A DNA stretch of 64,000 bases from Trichoplax adhaerens (GCF_000150275.1 NW_002060945.1:2379172-2443171), one strand, 5' to 3'; counted from the stretch's first letter, positions 1-13,325 are shown. Made by a program: numbers and translations. The notes: generated from the letters alone by a model not told the origin.

Positions 1-47
1 ATATTGCTATTGATATTTTAAAGAGAGATAACTTTTACAGCGTAACG

Positions 48-560
48 AATGATTTTTTTCAAGTATAGCGTATTACTAAGCCTGTGATTTTAAATCATAG
101 AGAGGAAGCAAATATCGGTGTTGAACTGAAATATCCAGTGAATCAATGGAATTTTATAATGAAGTGATGTCGCTGTTGATATAAGCGTATTTAAGGGAGA
201 TAATTGTTAGGAGAAATAAATGACTTTTTCAAAGTAAATATAGAACATTGCCAAGCCTGTAATTTAAAATAATATAGTGGAGCAAATGGTGATACTTAAC
301 TGAAGTCTCTATCGAATTACTGATAGATTACAAGTGAGATCATTCTAAAGGGAAAGTTAATGATACTTTCAAAGTGAAATAATTTGTGTTAGGCTATTGA
401 TTTTAAATGATATACTTGTAGAAGGAGCAAACGTTGGTATTAAACTGAAGGTTAAAAGCTAAGCTCGAACATTTTGGATGACACTTTTGCCTTATTAAAG
501 GGAGAGTTGTAAGAGAAAAAATGGAATGATTCTTTCAAAATAAAGCATATTACTAAGCCT
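48..560. repeat. Diverged tandem repeat, about 4 copies, period 140-171 bp
   Basis: A block beginning with an AATGAT..CTTTCAAAG-like stretch recurs at about 48, 219, 359 and 525. It is followed in each copy by a variant of TACTAAGCCTGTGATTTTAAAT, then AGGAGCAAAT, TTGGTATTAAACTGAAG and TTAAAGGGAGA. Copies differ by many substitutions and by indels of 10-30 bp, so the array is old. The first copy probably starts left of the window. No coding potential is seen. Confidence 0.7.
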
Positions 561-810
561 AGCCATCGTATTAACTTTGTTTTAATGCATTATATCGCTT
601 CCTGTAAACCTTACGTACTCTTTGCTACTATCGTACTGGTGTATTGTTTTTATTTTCGATTAAAAGCAAATTGAATAGATATTGGCTGTTTTAAAGCGTT
701 TACTTCCGGTCGTGCTGTCATGTCCTTACCGTGCTCTATTTTAGCACAGTGCAGTTTATCAGGGTAGTCATGCTTACGAAAGTTGTTGGTATTACTGATA
801 TTCTTAAAAG

Positions 811-868
811 TAGATTTAGTAGTCGATATTCATTTACTCGAAACATGTTGACAACAACCTAATGTTTT
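811..868 (+). repeat. 58-bp direct repeat, copy 1 (copy 2 at 1935-1992)
   Basis: The 58 bases here match those at 1935-1992 with three substitutions by eye. Both contain TTTAGTAGTCGAT, then CATTTACT and AAACATGTTGACAACAACC. Orientation is direct and the spacing is 1,124 bp. The unit is unidentified, with no terminal inverted repeats visible. A second, 22-bp exact repeat (TTGGTATTACTGATATTCTT plus AA) occurs next to it at 785-806 and 882-903. Confidence 0.75.
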
Positions 869-1934
869 AATGAATCAAGATTTGGTATTACTGATATTCT
901 TAAGTGATATTCCGAGTACTATCATTAAGCAGAAATCTTTGCAAAAAGTAAGCGATTTCTTACCTTTAAAAGCTTGTAAAAGACTAATGGATAGTGCTAG
1001 AACTACAGGATAACGTCCATTTTTTTAATGGCGTATGGTGAAGAAAGCAACAAATGTTGTCATTTTTGAGTGCTATCTTAACAGATTTTCTTCATCATCT
1101 TATTTTATAAGGCATGCTGTTGTAATACTTTTACACTTACAGTTTGATACCATAGTATCTTACTTGATCAGACGAGAATATCGATTATGAAATGGTAGCA
1201 CTGCGGCTTCTTAACTTTACAGAGATGATGATTTGAATTCTCGAAGGAGAATACTATTATTAATTGAAAATTTGAAAGATGTTGGTGGACAGTCAATGGG
1301 GATATAATTGCTAATCAAATTGGTATTGGTAATTCAATCCGACCCATCGTGGCCAGAGTGGAGGCTAGGCGTAGCACAACTGTTTAGCTCAGCGTACAAT
1401 TGGATATTGAATCGTTCTTCATTTCGCTATTTGGTTCTCTTTTGATTCATAAGACGACAGCATAGATGCAGATTGGTAAAGGTGCAAATGCTGCCATTTG
1501 TTAGGAGCGAAATTTTTTCAATCTCTTAGCCCAGATTGCATTACGTCATATGCTCGACCATGCTCATAACCCTAACCACTGTTTTCCGGTCCAGTAGGTG
1601 AAATATTGCACAGGCATGGACTTCTAGAAATAGACCATTGTAGTTTATTTCTAGAAGTTAATGGCACTGCTATGCTCTGTAGTCTAGAAGTACAATTCAG
1701 TGAATGAGTGAGTGAGTGCTGATACTTTTAGAGATGGTAGTCTGTATCGTTTTTTAATTTCGCTATAACATTAAAATTATAAAGTAATTCTGATTGATCT
1801 AGTCGTCTTGGATTGAGATCGTAAAGGGCAAATGTGGCCATTTGTTACGCAGGAGTATTTTACGGGATATTGGATCTCTGCGCGTACTACAGTAGATCAT
1901 GTCATGGACTACTAAAATACTAAAATACTAAAAG

Positions 1935-1992
1935 TATATTTAGTAGTCGATGTTCATTTACTGGAAACATGTTGACAACAACCTAATGTTTT
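1935..1992 (+). repeat. 58-bp direct repeat, copy 2
   Basis: Second copy of the element at 811-868, with three mismatches. It is embedded in the degenerate ~370-bp repeat region. Confidence 0.75.
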
Positions 1993-2648
1993 CAACTGCA
2001 ACATTGCACTGCAGCTATGCTCTCAGCTTATTTCAAATCAATGGGTTGATTGAATGAGTGTACTGATGTTCAACTACTGTTGGCTCATTTGACAGAGTCA
2101 TTCCTCATTTCGAACATCTTTGGATTGGTGATGATTCTTCAGCTTGATCAGGGACCTCTAAGAAGTTGTTAGGTTGATGCAAATTGTAAAAAGATGCAAA
2201 ATTGTTGTTGTTGCAGATCTTAGGATCGCCATTTGTTGTACTAGTATGAATGTGATGCAGTCCTATATAAAACACATACAGCAGTACGTGGTATACTCGA
2301 ACATGCCCACAATGACCCTATGTTTTCCAATAAAAAGAGTAAAATTGTCGACTATTATGCTCTCTCGAGTCTAGTAGGTTGATACGATCTAGTTTAGCAT
2401 TTACATCTCGCCGGTCTTTTTACCTCTATGGTTCAGAGAATGACCAATGGACATGTTAGCTGCAGCTGTATTACATTCTCACTTGTTTAAATTATCGTAT
2501 ATATTAAATTATTCTTCATTTCAAGCATGTGCCAACTCGACAACTGATGTAAAGATACAAATGTTGCCATTGGATGAATGGCAACATCTTGGATTGGCTA
2601 GCGCATACTGTAGCATGTCATGGACTCGAACATGTCCTGACCAAGCAT

Positions 2649-2770
2649 ACTGTACAGTGTACAGTCGATTGTCTCCACAAAATGAGTGAATTCCATACTG
2701 AACTGTACTGCAGTAACACACCGTGTACAGTGTACAGTCTGCAATACAGTACTGTACACTGTACACTGTT
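2649..2770. repeat. Palindromic TACTGTACAGTG tract 1
   Basis: Dense interleaved copies of the self-complementary words TGTACA, GTAC, ACAGTGTACAGT and ACAGTACTGTACA. Both strands read alike, so single strands could fold into hairpins. Open frames crossing this tract on both strands are by-products: tracts of TGTACAGTAC contain no stop codons. Confidence 0.8.
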
Positions 2771-3402
2771 CTATGAGACAGACAGACTGCGACTGCTATA
2801 AAATCCGTTATTGAATGCGCAAGCGTCGACGAATTCAAAAAAAAATTGCTACAGCGATCAACCAACCAAACTGTTTTTATTCTTTCATTCTACCACCAGA
2901 TCTGATAGGAAAGGAAAAGAAAGTGGGTTACCTTGGTCAAATTGATATTTCACGCACTCCTGCCTTAAACAGGGTTTACTTGAATTGTGGTCATTGACCG
3001 ACCAGTCACCTCAACACTCAAACTCAGTCATTGAAGTTGGTTGAAGCGTTTGTATTGACTCACTGACTTCACCCGTTTTGTATGAGGCGCACTCTTCACT
3101 GTCCATTTTTCTATGCAGCTTTTGCCAACTCAAAACTGCTCTTCTTCTTACAACCTAAATAATTTCCTCTTTTAATCCTTGTTTATTGCCAACTTAGTGC
3201 TTAATTTTCATTTGGAGACTGCTTGTGGCATTATCCATCTTTACTCTTGAAGAAATTTTCAATAGGAAATTGTTGATTGGATTCTCTTTTAAGCGTAAGT
3301 ACGACGAGTTGTTGGCACAATCATTTGTCAAGATCGATTCAAAGCAACTTTTTGCCTAACGCATTGACTAGGTACCTACTCTTCCAGCTTGGTCTATCTC
3401 CC

Positions 3403-6400
3403 ATGACTTGCTACGAGACTTTAAAGGTATTTTAAAGTTGGATTTGTCTCCTTAATGATAGAAAATTTATAATTTGACAGCTTTATCCTAAGTATTGAAA
3501 CAATGGATTTGATAGCAGCAGCAACGCTGTTTACAACTACTGCATGGATATAGGGCTCGGCTCGTCTTGCCGACGACGACAACGGATAAAAATGTAGCCA
3601 TTCTATTTTGGAATGTTGCCATCATTCTTCTTAAGTTTTGCATGCCTATTTCTACAAGTCATCAGTACGTGTATCCATTTTCTGCATGCTAAAAGTATTG
3701 ATGGTAACAGAAGAATAACGTAGATAATAAGATATACTCTTGTACAGAAAATCAACTATCAATGAACTTGTAGGCTTTGTACAACCGAATGAGGAGATAG
3801 ACAAATGCCCGATCTATCTATAGTACGATTGAACTGCAAGTAACTATTTCTATCTGCAATACTCCAAACTGCAGCATTACATAGCAGTGAAAAATTGTTA
3901 AAATTTTGCTACATTATCCAACGTATAGTGTAAAGTACATTATAAGGATAGATTACTGACCGATAAAGATATTTTGACTTACAAACAATAATACAATTAA
4001 TACTGCCTTCATTTTTATCCATAGGCTGCTGTTTCGCACTCATTAGAACACTATCACTACGCCGATGCAATCTTTTTAGCAGAGAGACTTTTAGCTGAAG
4101 GTTTGTTATAGACATTTCCTGCGTCATTGACTATACGATTGAAGTATCCGTGAACGATGATGCTCAGTAATGCATCTAACTTCAAGTTTTCACTAATGCC
4201 AAGTACAATGCGATCAGATTCAATCATTGCACTGAATAGTCTGTAATGTTTACTCTTAACAGTCATTGCTTGTAAAATTATACCAACAGTAATAATCCTG
4301 TACTGAATTTGAAATGATGATAATTCGGATAAAGTGTCCTACCCTAAGATCTATTCTACTAGCTTGATTGCAAATTTGCAATGCGCTGGTTGTGATCGTT
4401 TTATTGGCTAAACAATTTAAAAACTCCAAATTATACGAGCATCATGATACAGAATATTATTATAGATAGAATACTGAACAGTGCAATATATTGTTAAATG
4501 GCAATCAATCACTTAAGCTTTCAGCAAGTAAAAGCTAAAAGTGGATACAAAAATAAACGTTACAACTTATCGTTGTTATCATTTATTGATAGCCAATTCA
4601 GACGAAACAGCATTTATACTGGCTGATTGTTATTATAAAGCGCAACAATATCAGCGGGCTCGTTGGCTACTAACTACTCATCATTGCAAAAGTGCCAAAT
4701 CTCGTTATCTATTAGCATCATGTTACTTCAAACTGGAAAAGTAAGTGTTAACCACAGTATCATGTATAGATGCGTTGCTTTAAATTTAGAACCTTGTTAA
4801 CGTAAATTAAGAACTGCATAGCATGACGACAGTTTTATTAATGTCTTAAGTGGAACTTGAAAGGCGTGAATTCACTTGTTGACGCCAAGTTAAGTCCTTG
4901 TCGGTTGTACAGTTACATATAGCTTTAATAATTTTTATCCCCAATTACATCAGTATTGCTAGACAACAACTACAACTGATTATTACGAGTTCAGTGATAC
5001 TATATAAGTTCATTATGACTGGTTTTAACATTTTCAAAAAATTTCCATTTGATAACGCATGTAACATGATTGCGATCTATTTCTAATAGCTATCCCAAAG
5101 CGGAACATATTTTAGGCAACTGTCAGTCTTTCATTGATTGCCCTTCCGTTGATGATGTACAACATTGCTTTGGCTCGCATGCTGGCTATGCCTTAGGTTT
5201 ACTAGGTGATATTTACAGGTTAGCATTGCTCCTAAATTGTACTTTGTTATTAGCAGTTAGCAAGTTGTGGTTGTTTAGCGACGCGAAATACATATGGTAA
5301 TTAGCGTAGCTATGCACGAAAATAGATCATTCCAATGTTTTACTCAACACGTTGATTGCTGCTTTATCGCCATACAGGAAAACTAATAGAAGTACCAAAG
5401 CTATAGAATTCTATCGTGCCAGTCTCTCGTGCAATCCTTTCATATGGTCATCATTTGAATCTCTTTGCAAATTAGGTATAGTTTGTTAATCTTTCTATAT
5501 TTTTACCACTAGTCGTCATATAATCGGGCGGTATTTTATTATATATTGAAAGAATCAGTACCTAAGGATACTTTTTGAAGGATTTAGGGTCGACATTTCA
5601 CTTTCTGTTCAAACTCTTAGCTTGATACAAAGCCTGCATAATTTTTCTCTAGAATTAGATTTCGATACTGAATCAGTTGTATCAAGTAAAGCCCGTAGGA
5701 AAACGTAAATTCTTTATGTTCAACTTAGCTGGTTCATTTATTTTATAGGTGTAAATGCAGATCCGGCGGACTTCTTTCAGAGAGCTTGCAAAGAAAATTT
5801 ACCTACTAATCACCAGACACCGATCGCAGGTGTCGAAATGTGCAGTAAAGGTATAGATAATCAAAGATATCTCATGTAAATGATTTTCTAAATATATTTG
5901 ATCATTCTTACATAGAATCAACTCCAGCTGGTATTAATTTTGATGACGTTAGTACCCCAAAGTCGGGCATTAATACTCCGGGTAATATTAGTGTATTATC
6001 AAATCATAACGAATCAATATTTGTGGGCCCCACACAACAGAAAGTGGGACGAAATCTGCTGGGTACGTCGTCTATTAATTCGGTTACCTCCAGGTTCGTA
6101 TGTAAATTGCCATTATATAGTTTTCTTAATCTGCATTTTCAACAAGTAATCATTACAGTTATAGACTCGTCATTTTTTAATAAGAATGTGTGCATGTAAA
6201 TAAAACACGAGTAATTTCCTATAAAACTATAGTATTGGAGTACACCCAATAGATGCTTCTACTAATGAAAGTAAAAAGATGTTTACCACTCCATCATCGG
6301 TTCGCGGTTCTGATGGCACTCAGATTCGAACTCAGGCCAGAATGCAATCTGAACCTAGAGCTCCTAGAAAGGTATTACTTTTAATAGACAATTTATTTAT

Positions 6401-9175
6401 TACGCTTTCTAGAAATTTATTCCAATAAATTCAAACTATAATTCAATTGTTCGACTGCTACTATAGGGAACCTATGATAATGGAAATCACCGTCAAAAGG
6501 TAACGTCGGAGTCTTCCAATATCATAGCATGTTCTGAAAGCCAACGTTTGGGACCTATGAATATTGTCACTAGCAGTTTTATTGAAACACCGTCACCAAC
6601 CAGTAATAAGAAAGATAGATTGGATAATTCAACTGCTGCTCGACCAGTGCTTAGGCGGAGTACGAGATTATATAACGCATCTTCTAAAGTTGGGCTAAAA
6701 ACTAAGGTATGAAATATTTTGTTGACTATAAAAAATATATATATATTACATACTTACAGTACGATGAATAGTTTTATTACGCAATTTTACTGCTATTATA
6801 ACAGTGGTAAGTGTTTAGCCACAATACGATACCCTTACAAACAATAAGACAGGGCTGATATTACACATCTCATATTTATAGGGTATTATGAGAACAAAGT
6901 GCAAGCTTAATTCTACCTCTGTTACGAAGAAGTATAATAAGGTCGGTCCTTTTTCTTGTCTTAAAGAATGCTATTATGGTTATGATTGCATTTAGGCAAT
7001 AATTTAATAGCTATCTAAATAATTGTTGTATTAGTTTCTTTCATTATTATTATTTCTTTAATGGATAATTTCTGATTATAATATATCTGTGTATTGCTTC
7101 CGTTAGATGGCTCGTGGAAAAAATATAGAAGACACTCGAACTCCTTTATTAACTCCTGGCCAAGAAACCACACGACATGATAAACGTCAACTACGCAGTA
7201 ATCGTGCTTTAGTTTGTAATGCTGGATCAACAGGTACTTTTTTAATACACCTTAAAATATCAGATTTCATGCATGAGATGCCACATTGAAGCTTTCATGT
7301 TAATATATCATTTTGTATTATACCATAATTATAGATGAACTCATGACGTTGCTCTACGATATTGCTAAAGCTTATATGGCGCTGTGTTCTTTCAAATGTA
7401 AACAAAGTATTAAGTTCTTTAATTCCCTGTCATATCACCACTACAATACATCTTGGATTTTGTGTCAAGTTGGCAAGGCCTTTTATGAAAGCTGTCAGTT
7501 CAGAAAGGTTAGAATACTAGAATGTGAAGAAGCTTTTAGCAGGAGTAGTACAGTAGCTATTCGAGGGTGTATATAGTGTCGTATGATAATATTCAATCGT
7601 ACTCTTATATATTTACATCACTATGTAGGCGGCGGCAGTATTTGCTAATGTGCGAAAGTTAGACCCTTACAAAGTTGAAGGTAACCTTTCATTACTACTT
7701 GATGCTAAAATTATCTGAACGATATTTAACCTTTTTATCTATATTCTTAATAGATATGGATATTTATTCTACGACTCTTTGGCATCTGCATAAAGAATCT
7801 GATCTAGCTTATCTTACGCATGAGATGATTGACATATCCCGTCAATGTCCACAGGTAAATGTTTACTGATTTCAGAATCAATGCTATACTCTGTAAGAAA
7901 ATTATATAAATCGTGGCGATATGTTTTATCTCGTATCAAAACCAAATAATTATTAATTATTAAATATTTATTAAATTTAGACATGGTGTGTCGCTGGAAA
8001 TTGTTTCAGCTTGCAAAAGGAACATGATGATGCAATTAAATTTTTTCAACGTGCACTGCAGGTAATGATGGCGATATGAAACTAAATTAAAAAAGCACAT
8101 TTAAAAATAGTTTATATTTCAACTAATCCAATCAAATTATTTATCGATACAGGTGGATCCTAGTTTCGCGTATGCCTATACATTGTTAGGACATGAGTAT
8201 AGCCTTATAGGAGAGCTTGACAAATCACAAAAGTTATTTAAAGATGCTGTATATGCCGATAGTAGACACTATCATGCTTGGTATATGAAATAGCTTAGCT
8301 TAAATGAACATTGCAATACAATATGCAGGCTTTTGATTTGCCACTTACCGATTGTATTGTTATCGAAATAGGTATGGTATGGGAATGATATACTATAAAC
8401 AAGAGAAATTTGATTGGGCTGAAGTTCGTTTTAAGCAGGCATTCGCGATAAATCCTAGTAGCTCTATATTATTATGTCATATTGGCTTGGTAAGTAATTA
8501 GTGATTTGCGTCTGAATAGCACTTCGTTATACAGATAACAAAGTATTGAAACAACTATAGGCACAACATGCTCAAAACCGAAGCGATGAAGCCTTAACAA
8601 CTATGGAAAGTGCTATAAAACTTGATCCTAACAATATTTTATGTCAATATCATCATGCTGCAATGCTATACGCTATTGGTGAATACGAGGTGCGTATTTG
8701 ATTAGATTTAAGGTGGTGTATTAACTACGATTGAGCCAGTTGTTAAATTATTGTAGAAAGCCTTATCCGGATTAGAAAAGTTAAAGAAAACAGCTTCTAG
8801 AGAGTCCCTTGTTTATTATATGATTGGAAAGGTAGCTAATGAATATCATCAGTTTTGAATAATGTTCGATATAAATGTTGTAAAATTATATCCATCAAAT
8901 TTTTTATTAAAATTTTTTCTCCATTTTTACACTCTTGGTAGATTTATGATAAATTGAATCAGCCTCATTTAGCGTTCATGAATTACTCTGAAGCATCTCA
9001 TCTGGATCCTAAAGGACAAAATAATGCCATTAAAGAAGAAATTAACCGCCAATATTTAAATGAACGTAATGACAACGGTGCCAATGATAATGGAATTGGA
9101 GTTTTAGATGCGGTTCTAGAACAAGATCCAGATAATGATAACTCTAATTTCTCTGAAACTGACGAAGCTGAATGA
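3403..9175 (+). CDS. CDC27: CDC27/APC3, TPR subunit of the anaphase-promoting complex
   Basis: Scaffold subunit of the APC/C ubiquitin ligase, where it binds Cdc20/Cdh1 in the TPR lobe. Twenty exons in one continuous phase give 803 codons, close to vertebrate CDC27: 3403-3426, 4025-4100, 4593-4740, 5090-5218, 5378-5475, 5749-5850, 5916-6093, 6233-6371, 6467-6706, 6882-6941, 7107-7233, 7335-7507, 7629-7680, 7754-7854, 7981-8061, 8153-8280, 8372-8489, 8561-8689, 8757-8831, 8942-9175. N-terminal TPRs span about residues 1-170 (HYADAIFLAERLLAE; CNPFIWSSFESLCKL). A polar linker follows, then C-terminal TPRs (CVAGNCFSL; FFQRALQVDPSFAYAYTLLG; AWYGMGMIYYKQEKF; HLDPKGQNNAIKEEI) and an acidic tail. The first exon (MTCYETLK, 24 nt) was chosen because it gives an ATG, a GTATTT donor and the right phase. 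It is the weakest part; the rest is firm. Confidence 0.93.
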
Positions 9176-10024
9176 AGGACAAACGGCTATTTGACATGAG
9201 AGAGGGTATTGTAATGTTACATTTCAAGGAAGATGTTATTTTTAATGAAACTTGTTAGGAGCAAACGATGGTTTATATTATCAATGGAATGGGAGAAGTG
9301 TTTTACTAATCTTTAACCGAGGTTATTTGTAATATAATTGTAATTGCAAATACAAAATGGTATTTGTAATACACATTTGTTTACAATATCTTAGGGTTCT
9401 TATGAATAAATACTGTACATATAGTGACGCTCTGTTTGTACTATAGATATAGATGATGCGCGTGGTATTAATTTTACCACTCATAAGTTAGGTTAACACA
9501 GATGCTGAAAAGCGTATGACTAAGATTGTTATAATCATATAACAAATTTTATTTGTTTTCTCATATCACGAACAACATAACTGCTTGATGTAATACCTGT
9601 TGCATAAAGCATAACAATGCAATCCAGTTGAACATTATTGAAATTACCAGCATACGTCAAATTCCCGCCATTTTATAGTACCGTAAATAATTTTTACTAA
9701 TAATAAAATTGGGTAACACTTGTATTAGACATAAAACATAGAAATAAAAAATAAATAAGCGAATCGATAATATGACTTTTTGCTTGAATGAAGCACAATT
9801 ACAGGAGTTAAATACCCTAATCAGATAAGCAGTACGCTTTTCATTAAGTACTGCATAGTTGTAATTAAAACTAATATCAATACATGTCAGCAAACAGGAC
9901 AGTAGTTGCTATACATGAGTAAGCATTTAAAAGGTCATGCAAGCGTACAGATAAAACTAAGTACGTGTAACATGGCATTTATAAAAATTTTAGTATTTCG
10001 TATTTTATAATCACGTTTTTGCTT
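9176..10024. other. Convergent intergenic gap / 3' UTRs
   Basis: The gap holds the 3' ends of CDC27 (+) and the SLC35D3-like gene (-). It is AT-rich with no coding exon and no long repeat. A reverse-strand AATAAA (TTTATT at 9548-9553) is a candidate poly(A) signal for the minus-strand gene. Confidence 0.5.
9405..9410 (+). terminator. Putative polyadenylation signal AATAAA for CDC27
   Basis: A canonical AATAAA lies 230 bp after the CDC27 stop codon, in the convergent gap with the SLC35D3-like gene. No transcript evidence is available. Confidence 0.4.
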
Positions 10025-12494
10025 TCACACTTTATTACTTGTGAGCTTGTCCTTATATTTTGCGTATGTATATAGTATTGCGCCAATCATATTTATTGAA
10101 ACTCCAGCAACAGTAAAGGTTGTTGCAGGTACTCCACCAAAAGTAAAAAAACCTATAATAGTTGTTACTAGTCCCTTTATTACTCCAACAATGCTGGTAT
10201 TTATATAAAAAAATTCAAAATAAAAATCAGTTTTTCAGTCAGTATCTAAATAAGTGACGATACTTCGTCGTGTCAATATGAGCTAAAATCACACATTTAT
10301 TCGTATTACAACTTGAAAGAATGAGTCAAACTGACCTTGTGGTTAATGCCGAATTGACGGTAGTACATAAGAATAGAGAATAATTTAAAAGGCAACCCAA
10401 GCCAGCGGCGAAGAAAAACACCGCCTGTATGATTAATAGCAATACGTTGAATAGAAGAACATTACTTGTATGTATTATAGCTCCGTGTAGTAATTCACTT
10501 GCTATGTAGTATTAATTGTAAAATGTTGCGCCAAAGCTAGTCTTGACGTATATAAGATTATCTTTACAATTACTACAGTAGTAAATACTGTGAAAGAACG
10601 TAAGATTAATAATTACGCATATTCTCTTAATACATGAAATGACATTATTAAACTTACTTGAAATCGCCAATCCCTTAAGCGTGTATACGTAGTGGCTTGA
10701 TAAATCTCTCCTGTTATAATTGCAATTAATATTTGGAAAGGTAAACAATTTACAGTATTGAGATAGAGTATAGATGAAGTTGAAAACTCAGTACGAGCTC
10801 CAGCTCTTTCAACTAATGTTAGATAGATTGATTGGGAAACTACACTGATTAAAGCATTCACATAGCCAAAAATGTGAGAAGAAAGATCGTGCATGCCTAT
10901 ATTTAGAAAATAATAAAGTGGCCAATGATAACAGTTGATCAATGCGAGGAATACCATAACGTTGAAATAGGTAAGCTATCAGGAATAGAAATTACAATTG
11001 ATTCCTTACCGGCTACAACACAACCAGTAATGATGAGAGCGATTGAAAAGCATACCATAACAGAAGGAATTTTAGAAAGTAGAATAACAGATAAAATCAA
11101 ATTCATCAGTAATCCCAGGCGTTTCATGACAGTATACCTGTGAAGTGAATTTCTTTGTTAGATATTTTTTGGCATAATTTCTTCTGGAAATTAATTAAAG
11201 TATGTATTGCATTACTTTAAATTTATAGCCAGATGGCTTGATAAAAGATACCGAAAGCATTAAAAAGGTTGTATTACTTACATTGGAATATTTAAATCGG
11301 TCAAGGCGCTAATTGCAAAAGTTGTGTTTATAGCATAGCATAATGCAGGCAACATCAACTTGCGTCCACTATTTTATTCAATTGAAAATTGAGTAATATA
11401 AATAGAAGTAGGAAATAAATATAGTTAAGAATGAATGAGTCAATCTTTTTCACTGGATTTAAAAAATTTTCTATAGGATACCAATTCTGTTGACATTACA
11501 TTAAATTACAGATTGAATTTTGTTATTCATAGAGTATCTTATCGAAACTGTCCATTCGATATGAAACTAACTGAGCTCTTGTTACTGTAAGATATGATAA
11601 CCTCTAAAAGACTATTGTATTCAATTCTGACTATCATATTCAACGTGACTTACACTAATTCTATCTTTACGAATTAACTATTTTTAACAGAGTAAAGATA
11701 TTTACTGCTTACTTTTCCATTGTAAAAGGGATTAACTTGATAAGTTGAAAATAATGTAATAGTCTTAAGATGATTAGTGTTAAAATCATTTGGACTAAAA
11801 CCAAGACTACTGGATAAGGAAAGCCAAACGTCGTCATTACTGCCTACAAAGTTGAAACAACAGAATTGCTATAAGCTTTCATTGCCTAAACTGTATTATC
11901 ATGAGATCTATTTAGCAAATGGCTGCTTTAAATTTATGACAAGTGTTGCAAACGATTATGATTAAGAATAAAACTTCATTAAAATTAGTGCATACTATCA
12001 ACCCTGATAAATGATAATAATAGGAATGATGCAAAATAGAATAAATTCAATTCAATCGTACTTCTGCTGAAGAGGTTATGAAAAAGGCTTTCCACTGTAA
12101 TGTGCTATTCTGATTAGTTTATGTAATTGGATTAACACAGTATGATGTGTGATAATTTAACACGGTGTATCAATAATTGTATCTTACTAACAGGAAAGGA
12201 ATTATATTGATTGTTAATTAATTCATTAGGTTAGCTCTGTAAAGAGTGCAGTAGTTCAATCATTTCTATGCCATATCGTGGAGTTGGCCACAATATCATC
12301 CATATTCAATTTGTCCTGCGGTAATAAGTAAGACATAATAGGCTTACCTTATTAACGAAAGCAATCGATCCAGAGATTACCCCATAAAATAATGCAGCTA
12401 ATAAAGAGATTGTTGTCGATGATTTTTGGGCCAAGTCTTGATCTGTACTTGAGGAAGCATCTTCAATTTGGGAATGAGTTTGGCCGTGCTTCAT
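10025..12494 (-). CDS. SLC35D3-like nucleotide-sugar transporter (DMT superfamily)
   Basis: Predicted multi-pass Golgi/ER carrier of the SLC35D group (fringe-connection family), which exchanges UDP-sugars for nucleoside monophosphates. Seven exons on the minus strand, 5' to 3': 12348-12494, 11713-11843, 11282-11368, 11010-11137, 10658-10896, 10336-10424, 10025-10193. They give 329 residues, normal for the family. Landmarks in order: ALFYGVISGSIAFVNK (TM1), TTFGFPYPVVLVLVQM (TM2), NIPMYTVMKRLGLLMNLILS, CVVAGMHDLSSHIFGYV, GCLLNYSLFLCTTVNSALTT, and VGVIKGLVTTIIGFFTFGG, the last two being the C-terminal half signature. The PMYTVMKR block looks closer to SLC35D3 than to D1/D2. Substrate is not predictable from sequence. 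It is convergent with CDC27 and divergent from WDR4. Confidence 0.85.
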
Positions 12495-13325
12495 TTTAAC
12501 GAAAGGCTATGCTAATGTGGATTATTATACAGTACAGCAGAATGAATAATTGATTGAATGCTACTGTAGCTAGGCTGTAGCCTTGCTTACATAGTGCATT
12601 GCAAACCTTATTACGAACTTTAATATAATTTATCATTCATCAGTAGCAACTAGTGTACTGTATATATTGTATTGATAGTATTTTGTGATAATTATTTTTG
12701 GGCTACTTGTTGCGGCTTCTATACGCCAGTGGTCATTGAATTAAATTGAAAACAATTGTCTGTCATGATCTTAATAAGGTATAATAATTAATATGATCAA
12801 TGTTAGATCGTAGTGTGTCAATACTTGTAAACTGTCAGATAACTGGAGGGAGACTATCAACAATTTAGCTGTATCTCTCAATCTACGCGTCGTTCTCAAA
12901 CGAGCGATGGGCTGCAGTCCGATAGCACAGCATTTGGCTCTAGCTTTGTTTCATTTCAATGTTCAATTGATCGGCTAACGTTTTCAGAATTTTCAGTATC
13001 TTCGCCGTGGCCTCTAACCTAGTACAGTAGTAGGGGTGATCTCAAGAGATGTACAGCATACTACTTTATTCCTTTTTTAACAGTCCAGCTTGCAGCTCAA
13101 GGACGTTGTCATGATACGGTAGTTGATTTAACAGGTACGTACCATGTGATCCCTTTCCATTCGATAGTGTCATTTTTACATCAATTTTGACGAAAGTGAT
13201 GCAAAATAGATGATGAACGGATAGCTCTTGACTTGGGGAGTTTTTCTATCCGTGATTCAATTTTACCTTTCAATTCTAAATTTATAATAACAGTTCTTCA
13301 GTCTTGGGACGGCCCATCATGAGTT

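Larger units (their letters stand above)
561..3402. other. 5' flank of CDC27: degenerate repeats, no gene recognised
   Basis: No open frame here looks like a real exon; the frames present are short and mostly overlap repeats. The interval holds a 22-bp exact direct repeat (785-806 and 882-903), a 58-bp direct repeat (811-868 and 1935-1992), a degenerate ~370-bp repeat family over about 1410-2700, and a palindromic TACTGTACAGTG tract at 2649-2770. The CDC27 promoter presumably lies in the last few hundred bases before 3403, but no TATA or other recognisable element was seen. Confidence 0.5.

Noticed and set aside
2447-2865. Open frames on both strands around 2.5-2.9 kb (up to 114 codons)
   Set aside because: They overlap each other antisense and cross palindromic tract 1; no family resemblance.
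3909-4266. Two minus-strand frames opposite CDC27 exon 2
   Set aside because: Antisense shadows; the plus strand encodes the conserved HYADAIFLAERLLAE helix.
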